Origin: Lachnospiraceae bacterium
GTDB taxonomy: Bacteria > Bacillota > Clostridia > Lachnospirales > Lachnospiraceae
Assembly: GCA_024691065.1 (NCBI GenBank)
Contig: JAILOA010000345.1
Span: forward strand, 1 to 6,839
Direction: 5' to 3'
Length of the DNA: 6,839 nucleotides
Numbering within the stretch: the stretch's first letter is position 1; each line of letters starts with the position of its first letter. The notes beneath the pieces were generated by a model. It made no database searches, was not told the DNA's origin, and worked only from the letters and a program-made list of their open reading frames with translations. Positions 1 through 4,771 of the stretch are shown here, one piece after another. Both the position numbers and the translations under genes were made by a program.

Positions 1-10
1 AATTTTTAGG

Positions 11-38
11 GTGAAATTTTTTCATCTTTTGATATAAT
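11..38 (+). promoter_or_regulatory. Promoter of the thioesterase gene
   Basis: A perfect -10 box TATAAT lies at 33-38 and is preceded by TG one base upstream (30-31), giving an extended -10. A weaker -35 candidate GTGAAA (11-16, four of six matches to TTGACA) sits 16 bp upstream. Transcription would begin near 45, leaving a leader of about 75 nt before the start codon at 120. The -35 region also falls inside a small hairpin-forming sequence (9-27), so part of it may belong to the end of an upstream gene outside the window. Confidence 0.65.
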
Positions 39-102
39 AGAAAAGGTTCAAAAATAATGTTTATAGCTATTATTAAAATCACATTTTATTTTACTTAATA
101 TC

Positions 103-109
103 AAAGGAG
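103..109 (+). promoter_or_regulatory. Ribosome binding site of the thioesterase gene
   Basis: AAAGGAG ends 10 nt before the ATG at 120, which supports that start. No competing in-frame start lies close by. Confidence 0.7.
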
Positions 110-119
110 AGTTAGGATT

Positions 120-545
120 ATGGATATTTATACCAGAAAAATTAATTATTATGACACGGATAAGATGTCAGTTGTACATCATTCGAACTATATCAGATAT
201 ATGGAGGAGGCCCGTATTCATTTGATGGATGAGTGGGGAATCGGGCTTGAGGAGATTGAAAAACTGGGACTTGTTATTCCGGTTTTATCGGTTACATCAA
301 ATTATATTAAACCTGCAAGATTTGGTGAGGATATAGAGGTTAGAACTAAGCTTACAGGTTACAACGGCGTTAAGTTTTCATTTGAGTATGAGATGTATAA
401 TCCTGCAACGGGAGAGCTTCTTAATACCGGTAATTCTTCACATGCAATTATAAGAGATGATATGACACCTATAAATATCAAGAGAAAATTCCCGGATCTC
501 TATAAGAAATTTATGGAAATCAGTGAAGAGGAGATGGAAAAGTAA
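120..545 (+). CDS. Acyl-CoA thioesterase, YbgC/4HBT hot-dog family
   Basis: A 141-residue cytosolic protein of the usual size for a single-domain hot-dog thioesterase, expected to hydrolyse acyl-CoA (or a similar thioester) to free acid and CoA. The family signature is near the N-terminus: YYDTDKMSVVHHSNYIRYME at residues 10-29, matching the YbgC/FadM pattern D-x-D-x-x-x-V-V-x-H-x-N-Y. Asp14 is the likely catalytic acid and His21 its usual partner. The glycine found before the two valines in many relatives is Ser17 here. The remaining beta-sheet is seen in VIPVLSVTSNYIKPARFGED (52-71) and the hydrophobic strands up to about 115; the C-terminus is charged. It has its own promoter and is separated by 213 bp from the sugar-phosphate genes, so I do not place it in their operon. 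The substrate cannot be told from sequence. The family is secure, the exact function is not. Confidence 0.85.
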   Translation: MDIYTRKINYYDTDKMSVVHHSNYIRYMEEARIHLMDEWGIGLEEIEKLGLVIPVLSVTSNYIKPARFGEDIEVRTKLTGYNGVKFSFEYEMYNPATGELLNTGNSSHAIIRDDMTPINIKRKFPDLYKKFMEISEEEMEK

Positions 546-559
546 TATTGAATTTTTAG

Positions 560-618
560 GATTATCAAATGATTTGCGGGATATTTTTTTGGGGGCTAAC
601 AAAAACATCTTGATAATC
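560..618 (+). other. Foldable two-stem element in the spacer
   Basis: A perfect 9-bp inverted repeat, GATTATCAA (560-568) and TTGATAATC (610-618), encloses a second pairing of GATATTTTT (580-588) with AAAAACATC (601-609), eight of nine pairs. The two 3' arms are directly adjacent, so as RNA this would form one long stem with an 11-nt bulge on the 5' side (569-579) and a 12-nt loop containing GGGGG (591-595). It lies 14 bp after the thioesterase stop codon and 56 bp before the transaldolase promoter. There is no uridine tract right after it, so it is not a standard terminator. It could be a 3'-UTR stabilising stem, an imperfect terminator or a protein-binding site. Confidence 0.4.
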
Positions 619-638
619 AGTTGTGATTTTAGGATGTG

Positions 639-660
639 AGATACATTTACGAAAGTATCT
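639..660. promoter_or_regulatory. Inverted repeat upstream of the transaldolase promoter
   Basis: AGATAC (639-644) and GTATCT (655-660) are perfect 6-bp arms around a 10-bp spacer. The 22-bp element ends 14 bp before the -35 box at 675. The position and the 16-bp arm-to-arm offset fit a dimeric activator or repressor site, but short inverted repeats are common in AT-rich DNA. Confidence 0.3.
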
Positions 661-674
661 AAATTATAAAAGGA

Positions 675-703
675 TTGACCGTGCAATTCACAAAGTGTAT
701 AAT
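675..703 (+). promoter_or_regulatory. Strong promoter of the transaldolase-transketolase operon
   Basis: The -35 box TTGACC (675-680, five of six consensus) and a perfect -10 box TATAAT (698-703) are separated by the ideal 17 bp. Transcription should start near 710, giving a leader of about 50 nt before the ATG at 759. This also explains why coding sequence cannot be extended upstream to the in-frame TTG at 675: that TTG is the -35 box. Such a near-consensus promoter suggests high expression, as expected for a central carbon operon. Confidence 0.85.
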
Positions 704-742
704 AGACGTATGTGTTTTTTCGTACGCACAAAATATTTTATC

Positions 743-748
743 AGGAGG
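743..748 (+). promoter_or_regulatory. Ribosome binding site fixing the transaldolase start
   Basis: AGGAGG ends 10 nt before the ATG at 759. It selects this ATG over the in-frame TTG 28 codons upstream. Confidence 0.85.
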
Positions 749-758
749 AATTTATAGT

Positions 759-1415
759 ATGAAGTTTTTTGTTGACACAGCAAATGTGGATGAAATCAGA
801 AAAGCAAATGATATGGGTGTGATTTGTGGAGTTACAACCAATCCATCGCTTATTGCAAAGTCAGGACGTGATTTCAATGAGGTAATTAAAGAGATTACGG
901 AAATCGTTGACGGACCTATCAGTGGTGAGGTTAAGGCTACTACACAGGACGCAGAGGGTATGATTAAAGAAGGACGTGAGATTGCTGCGATTCATCCTAA
1001 TATGGTAGTTAAGATTCCTATGACTGTTGAAGGCTTAAAGGCTACTAAGGTTCTTGCTTCAGAGGGTATTAAATGTAACGTAACACTTATTTTCTCAGCT
1101 AACCAGGCTCTTTTAGCTGCACGCGCAGGAGCAGCTTATGTATCACCATTCCTTGGAAGACTTGATGATATATCTATGCCGGGTATTGATTTAATTAATA
1201 CTATTTCAGAGATGTTTGCTAATTATCCTGAAATTAAGACAGAAATAATTGCTGCAAGTATCCGTAACCCTATTCATGTTACAGATTGTGCACTTGCAGG
1301 TGCTGATATTGCAACTATCCCTTACAGCGTAATCGAGCAGATGACAAAGCATCCTCTTACCGATCAGGGAATCGATAAATTTGTTGCAGATTATAAGGCT
1401 GTTTTTGGAGAATAA
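759..1415 (+). CDS. tal: Transaldolase (TalC / small class I type)
   Basis: A 218-residue cytosolic enzyme that moves a dihydroxyacetone unit between sedoheptulose-7-phosphate and glyceraldehyde-3-phosphate, giving erythrose-4-phosphate and fructose-6-phosphate. The length fits the short TalC/FSA family. Visible motifs are GVTTNPSLIA at 24-33 and the Schiff-base lysine Lys85 in VVKIPMT, at the same number as in E. coli fructose-6-phosphate aldolase. Two positions separate the two activities in this family: the residue matching FSA Gln59 is Glu57 here, and the one matching FSA Tyr131 is Phe131 (SPFLGR). Both are the transaldolase state as I recall from TalB/FSA exchange studies, so I favour true transaldolase over aldolase. 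It starts the operon, has a strong promoter, and its stop codon overlaps the ribosome site of the next gene, indicating tight coupling with transketolase. Extending to the upstream TTG at 675 would add 28 residues unlike the family, overlapping the promoter. Confidence 0.95.
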   Translation: MKFFVDTANVDEIRKANDMGVICGVTTNPSLIAKSGRDFNEVIKEITEIVDGPISGEVKATTQDAEGMIKEGREIAAIHPNMVVKIPMTVEGLKATKVLASEGIKCNVTLIFSANQALLAARAGAAYVSPFLGRLDDISMPGIDLINTISEMFANYPEIKTEIIAASIRNPIHVTDCALAGADIATIPYSVIEQMTKHPLTDQGIDKFVADYKAVFGE

Positions 1416-1420
1416 GGAGG
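1414..1420 (+). promoter_or_regulatory. Ribosome binding site fused to the transaldolase stop
   Basis: AAGGAGG shares its first two bases with the TAA stop of transaldolase (1413-1415) and ends 5 nt before the ATG at 1426. It decides the transketolase start, rejecting an in-frame start 15 codons upstream inside transaldolase, and suggests translational coupling. Confidence 0.85.
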
Positions 1421-1425
1421 ATAAA

Positions 1426-2244
1426 ATGGATATAAATTTGCTAAAAAAGACTGCTAATGAGATCCGTAAAGGTATTGTAACAGCAGTATATAATGCAAAA
1501 TCAGGACATCCGGGTGGTTCACTTTCATCTGCTGATATTATGACTTATTTATATTTTGAAGAGATGAATATTGATCCTAAGAATCCTAAGGATGAAAATA
1601 GAGACAGATTTGTAATGTCTAAGGGACATTGTGCTCCCGGACTTTATTCTACACTTGCTAACAGAGGATTTTTCCCTGTTGAGGATTTAAAGACATTAAG
1701 ACATACAGGGTCTTACTTACAGGGACATCCTGATATGAAGAAGATTCCGGGAGTTGATATGTCTACAGGTTCTCTTGGCCAGGGTGTTTCTACTGCCGTT
1801 GGTATGGCACTCGCTGCCAAGCTTGATAACAAGGATTACAGAGTTTATACATTCCTTGGTGATGGTGAGATTCAGGAAGGCCAGGTTTGGGAGGCTTCCA
1901 TGTTTGCAGCAGCTAAGAAGCTTGATAATCTCGTTGTTATCGTTGATAATAACGGTCTTCAGATTGACGGTAAGATTGAGGATGTAAACTCACCTTATCC
2001 AATCGTAGATAAGTTTAAGGCATTTAACTTCAATGTAATCGAAATTGATGCTCACGATTTTGAGCAGATTGCCGATGCATTCAAGAAGGCTCGTGAGACA
2101 AAGGGCGTTCCTACTGCGATTATTGCTAAGAGTATTAAGGGCAAGGGCGTTTCATTTATGGAGAACAATGCCGGATGGCATGGCAAGGCTCCGAATGCCG
2201 AGGAATACGAGAAGGCTATGAGCGAGCTTAATGCTATTTCATAA
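1426..2244 (+). CDS. tktN: Transketolase, N-terminal (TPP pyrophosphate-binding) subunit
   Basis: A 272-residue protein equal to the first domain of full-length transketolase. With the next gene product it forms the enzyme that transfers two-carbon ketol units between sugar phosphates, using thiamine diphosphate and Mg2+. Visible motifs: SGHPGGSLSSAD (26-37) with active-site His28; SKGHCAPG (65-72) with His69; the TPP motif beginning GDGEIQEGQVWEA (145-157) and ending DNN at 174-176, which supplies Mg2+ and diphosphate ligands; and GWHGKAP (250-256) with His252, matching a catalytic-site histidine of single-chain enzymes. The chain ends where the linker to the pyrimidine domain would begin, so this is a natural split gene and not a truncation. 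Its ribosome site overlaps the transaldolase stop, and the C-terminal subunit follows after 72 bp. Split transketolases are common in clostridia and archaea. Confidence 0.96.
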   Translation: MDINLLKKTANEIRKGIVTAVYNAKSGHPGGSLSSADIMTYLYFEEMNIDPKNPKDENRDRFVMSKGHCAPGLYSTLANRGFFPVEDLKTLRHTGSYLQGHPDMKKIPGVDMSTGSLGQGVSTAVGMALAAKLDNKDYRVYTFLGDGEIQEGQVWEASMFAAAKKLDNLVVIVDNNGLQIDGKIEDVNSPYPIVDKFKAFNFNVIEIDAHDFEQIADAFKKARETKGVPTAIIAKSIKGKGVSFMENNAGWHGKAPNAEEYEKAMSELNAIS

Positions 2245-2266
2245 GGAATATTAAAAAGATTATAAT
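2238..2266 (+). promoter_or_regulatory. Possible weak internal promoter before the second transketolase gene
   Basis: A perfect TATAAT (2261-2266) lies 17 bp after TTCATA (2238-2243, four of six consensus), spanning the stop of the first subunit gene. In such AT-rich DNA this may be chance. If real, it would let the C-terminal subunit be topped up separately. Confidence 0.25.
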
Positions 2267-2284
2267 TATAAATTTATATAAAAC

Positions 2285-2301
2285 AGGTATTTTACCTTTT
2301 T
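2285..2301 (+). other. Small hairpin with T-run between transketolase genes
   Basis: AGGTA (2285-2289) and TACCT (2293-2297) form a 5-bp stem with a 3-nt loop, followed by TTTT. It ends 5 nt before the ribosome site of the second subunit gene. It is too weak to be a convincing terminator, but it could slow or partly attenuate readthrough and so set subunit balance. Confidence 0.25.
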
Positions 2302-2306
2302 AGAAT

Positions 2307-2313
2307 GGAGGAG
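2307..2313 (+). promoter_or_regulatory. Ribosome binding site fixing the second transketolase start
   Basis: GGAGGAG ends 3 nt before the ATG at 2317. An in-frame ATG at 2305 overlaps this element, so it cannot be served by it; the start at 2317 (MADKIATRES) is preferred. Confidence 0.8.
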
Positions 2314-2316
2314 AAA

Positions 2317-3252
2317 ATGGCAGATAAAATAGCCACAAGAGAAAGCTATGGAAATGCTTTGAATGAACTTGCTGCAGATTATCCTGATTTAGTTGTTTTG
2401 GATGCTGACCTTGCAAATGCAACTAAGACTTGCATATTCCAGGCAAAGAATCCTGAGAGACATATAGATTGTGGTATTGCTGAAAGTAATATGATGGGTA
2501 TTGCTGCAGGACTTGCAGCAGCCGGTAAAATTCCATTTGTTAGTTCTTTTGCAATGTTTGCGGCCGGCAGGGCATTTGAGCAGGTTAGAAACTCAATCGG
2601 ATATCCGCATTTAAATGTTAAAATTGGTGCTACACACGCCGGTATAAGCGTAGGTGAGGACGGAGCCAGCCATCAGTGCTGTGAGGATTTGGCTTTAATG
2701 CGTGTCATTCCCGGAATGGTTGTTATGAACCCTTCGGATGATATTGAGGCAAAGGCTGCAGTTAAGGCTGCGCTTGACCATGAAGGTCCTGTATATATTC
2801 GTTTTGGAAGACTTGCAGTTCCTGTAATTAATGACAACCCTGATTATAAATTTGAAATCGGTAAAGGCGTTGTTCTTAAGGAAGGTACTGATGTAGCACT
2901 TATTGCTACTGGTCTTGAGGTCAATGAAACTCTTGAAGCAGCCAAGATGCTTGAGGCAGACGGAATTAATGCAAAGGTTATTAATATCCATACCATTAAG
3001 CCTTTGGATGAGGATTTGGTTGTTGCAGCAGCTAAGGAAACCGGTAAGGTTGTTACAATCGAAGAGCACTCAATTATCGGCGGCCTTGGAAGTGCTGTAT
3101 GTGATGTACTTGCAGCTAAGGCACCTACAAAGGTTATGAAGATTGGTGTTGAGGATAGATTTGGTGAGTCAGGTCCTGCACTTGAGCTTATCAAGAAGTT
3201 TGGACTTGATGCAGAAAGCATTTATAAGAAGGTTAAGGCTTTTTGTGAATAA
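2317..3252 (+). CDS. tktC: Transketolase, C-terminal (pyrimidine-binding) subunit
   Basis: A 311-residue partner of the preceding subunit, carrying the pyrimidine-binding domain and the C-terminal domain of transketolase. Active sites are expected at the interface of the two chains. Visible motifs: ATRESYGNAL at the N-terminus (6-15); HIDCGIAESNMMGIAAGLAA (49-68), in which Glu56 is the conserved glutamate that activates the thiamine aminopyrimidine ring; SVGEDGASHQ (111-120) with Asp115 and His119, matching the sugar-binding Asp and His of the E. coli enzyme; YIRFGR (160-165); and a C-terminal domain from about 180, including EEHSIIGGLGSA (249-260), typical of the transketolase_C fold. Length and motifs are complete. 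It is the last gene of the pathway cluster; together the three genes form the non-oxidative pentose phosphate branch. A 1-deoxyxylulose-5-phosphate synthase origin is unlikely because that enzyme is one chain and longer. Confidence 0.95.
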   Translation: MADKIATRESYGNALNELAADYPDLVVLDADLANATKTCIFQAKNPERHIDCGIAESNMMGIAAGLAAAGKIPFVSSFAMFAAGRAFEQVRNSIGYPHLNVKIGATHAGISVGEDGASHQCCEDLALMRVIPGMVVMNPSDDIEAKAAVKAALDHEGPVYIRFGRLAVPVINDNPDYKFEIGKGVVLKEGTDVALIATGLEVNETLEAAKMLEADGINAKVINIHTIKPLDEDLVVAAAKETGKVVTIEEHSIIGGLGSAVCDVLAAKAPTKVMKIGVEDRFGESGPALELIKKFGLDAESIYKKVKAFCE

Positions 3253-3401
3253 TTTTATTATTAAAGATTTCCGGAAATAATTAGATGGTAGGTCTTTCTG
3301 AAAGGAAAAGTCAGTTAGTGTTTTCTGAAAAAATCCGGAAATAATTAATATAGTTTGGATAGTTTTAAATTAATTTGATGTTTTTAAATGAAACGAATAT
3401 C
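3253..3401. other. Spacer with 14-bp direct repeats
   Basis: TCCGGAAATAATTA occurs exactly twice, at 3270-3283 and 3334-3347, 64 bp apart. The first copy is part of a perfect 12-bp palindrome, ATTTCCGGAAAT (3267-3278). Between them are two short similar palindromes, CTTTCTGAAAG (3294-3304) and TTTTCTGAAAA (3321-3331). This looks like a regulatory region for the expansin gene, but I cannot pick out a convincing -35/-10 pair in it, nor a terminator for the transketolase operon. Confidence 0.4.
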
Positions 3402-3430
3402 GGAGGGGGAATATATATTCCCCCTTCTTT
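3402..3430 (+). terminator. GC-capped hairpin before the expansin gene (terminator or leader stem)
   Basis: A perfect 20-bp palindrome at 3405-3424 has GGGGG on one side, CCCCC on the other and an AATATATATT centre. Outer A-T, G-T and G-C pairs extend it to 3402-3427. It is followed only by TTCTTT, a short and interrupted T-run. It may terminate the transketolase operon, or be a 5' leader stem of the expansin mRNA. The left arm contains GGAGGGG, a strong Shine-Dalgarno look-alike that would be buried in the stem; the likely used ribosome site, GAGG (3434-3437), follows it 7 nt before the ATG. Confidence 0.55.
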
Positions 3431-3444
3431 AGTGAGGAAATAAT

Positions 3445-4548
3445 ATGAAAAAACATAGCTCTGTAATTTGGAAAAGGATTGCTATTTGTTTTGTATGTTC
3501 CATATTAGTGATAAGCGGATTTGGCAATTCAGGTGTTAAGAGGGCTTATGCTGCAAGTAATATAAAACTGAATAAGAATAAAATTACCCTCAGGGTTGGA
3601 AAATATAAACAATTAAAGTTAAAGGGCGCAAAGGGATGGATTAGCTGGAACTCCACAAATAAGAAGGTGGCAACAGTAAGTTCCACGGGCCTTGTTAAAG
3701 CAAAGAAAAAAGGCAAGGCAACTATAAATGTATTTTTTAAGAAAAAGGTATTTAGTTGCCAGGTGAAGGTTAAAAAGAAGATTAATAAAAGTAATCAGAG
3801 TTCCGGCAGTGATAATGGTACTGAATCTTCATCAAGTACTACAACAACTTCCACAGCTTCTGTCGTAACCATTCCTGCCATTACAGTTGATAAGAATGCT
3901 TTAAATGTAGTTCATACCGGTGAAGCCACCTGGTATGGTACTGATGAATTGAATGGATACACCAGTGGATGCGCGGGTCTTACTACCATGATTCAATCCG
4001 AGACAATTGATGGTGACCCGACAAAGCCTTTGTATATCTGTGCTTTAAATCAGCCTGATTTTCGTTCGGGTATGCAGGGGGCTTATTTACGTATTACCGA
4101 TGAACAGGGCGACAGCGTGGATGTGTTGGTTTCCGATATGCTTGGACCACAGGCACCTTTGGGTGATGTGGACCTTGACAGGAAGGCTTTTCCGGTGATT
4201 GAACCGCCTTCTACGGGAAGAATAAAAATTACATGGAAGATTATTCCTTATCCTACGGTTAAACCGATTCAATATATGTTCAATGAAAATTCCAATAAGT
4301 ATATGGCGCAGGTTCAGGTTAGAAATCATCGTTATCCTGTGGTTTCATTGGAATATAAAAATGCATCGGACCCGGATAGCAGCTACAAAACATTACCTAA
4401 AACTTATTATAATTATTACACGATGACGTCTCCGGGAGACGGTCCGTTTACATTTAGAACCACTGATATATTGGGGCATGTCCTTACTGATACGGTGGCG
4501 CTTTCACCCGGTGAAGTAATTAACGGTAAGGAAAATTTTGCGTACTGA
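3445..4548 (+). CDS. exlX: Secreted bacterial expansin with N-terminal Big_2 domain
   Basis: A 367-residue exported protein. Residues 1-36 are a signal peptide: basic start, hydrophobic AICFVCSILVISGFG, likely cut after AYA (34-36). Residues 38-110 fit a bacterial Ig-like (Big_2) domain (KITLRVGKYKQLKLKG, WNSTNKKVATVSSTGLVKA); 113-140 is a Ser/Thr linker. Residues about 153-260 form the double-psi beta-barrel D1 and 261-355 the CBM63-like D2 of expansins, resembling B. subtilis EXLX1 from memory: HTGEATWYG, GAYLRITDEQG, VSDMLG, GDVDL, ITWKI and the strong QVRNHRYPV (291-299). Asp243 matches the essential Asp82 of EXLX1 and Asp231 its Asp71. Expansins loosen cellulose-hemicellulose contacts without hydrolysis. 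Oddities: EXLX1 Trp125-Trp126, part of the cellulose-binding strip, are Tyr285-Met286 here, Tyr73 is Leu233, while Tyr157 is kept (Tyr322). Cys176 and Cys199 could form a disulfide. No anchor motif is seen; the Big_2 domain may tether it. Plant-wall or own-wall targets are both possible. Confidence 0.88.
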   Translation: MKKHSSVIWKRIAICFVCSILVISGFGNSGVKRAYAASNIKLNKNKITLRVGKYKQLKLKGAKGWISWNSTNKKVATVSSTGLVKAKKKGKATINVFFKKKVFSCQVKVKKKINKSNQSSGSDNGTESSSSTTTTSTASVVTIPAITVDKNALNVVHTGEATWYGTDELNGYTSGCAGLTTMIQSETIDGDPTKPLYICALNQPDFRSGMQGAYLRITDEQGDSVDVLVSDMLGPQAPLGDVDLDRKAFPVIEPPSTGRIKITWKIIPYPTVKPIQYMFNENSNKYMAQVQVRNHRYPVVSLEYKNASDPDSSYKTLPKTYYNYYTMTSPGDGPFTFRTTDILGHVLTDTVALSPGEVINGKENFAY

Positions 4549-4605
4549 TTTTCATATTCGTATATTTTATATTTGTGATTTTTATATTCATAATTTTTAT
4601 AAATA
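4546..4605. repeat. Two diverged 30-bp AT-rich repeats
   Basis: The sequence beginning TGATTTTCATATTCGTA at the expansin stop codon (4546) recurs as TGATTTTTATATTCATA exactly 30 bp later (4576). The period equals that of the clearer array at 4671-4760, so both may be remnants of one AT-rich array. Confidence 0.4.
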
Positions 4606-4670
4606 TTACATTAAGCGTTATATTTCGTAATTTATTTAGAAAAAAATGGGTAGAGTTAATTTTAACTTTT

Positions 4671-4760
4671 ATGTATAATAAAGAGAATTTATTTGATTTT
4701 TGTATAAATAAAGAGATTTTATTTGTTTTTATATAAAATAAAGAGAATTTATTTGATTTT
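4671..4760. repeat. Three tandem 30-bp repeats upstream of the flavin reductase gene
   Basis: Three consecutive copies with an exact 30-bp period (4671-4700, 4701-4730, 4731-4760) share the core AATAAAGAGA and then TTTATTTG. Each holds a small inverted repeat: AATAAA or AAATAAA, a 5-base spacer, then TTTATT or TTTATTT. Copies 1 and 3 are nearly identical; copy 2 has a few changes. The first copy contains TATAAT (4674-4679), a possible -10 box, and the others TATAAA, but no good -35 is spaced to it. The last copy ends 2 nt before the ribosome site GAGG. All the DNA is very AT-rich, so slippage is a simple origin. Confidence 0.8.
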
Positions 4761-4762
4761 AT

Positions 4763-4766
4763 GAGG
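4763..4766 (+). promoter_or_regulatory. Ribosome binding site of the flavin reductase gene
   Basis: GAGG ends 5 nt before the ATG at 4772. It is short but well placed; another ATG at 4768 is out of frame and too close. Confidence 0.5.
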
Positions 4767-4771
4767 TATGT

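Noticed and set aside
675..758. Upstream extension of transaldolase to the TTG at 675
   Set aside because: The TTG is part of the -35 box, the stretch contains the -10 box, and a good AGGAGG serves the ATG at 759, where the conserved family start MKFFVDTA begins.
2844..3221. Minus-strand open frames inside the transketolase C-terminal gene
   Set aside because: They overlap a fully conserved enzyme, have no ribosome site and resemble no protein family.
4671..4760. Replication iterons or a plasmid origin at the 30-bp repeats
   Set aside because: No replication initiator gene, DnaA boxes or partition genes are present, and the surrounding genes are ordinary chromosomal ones.
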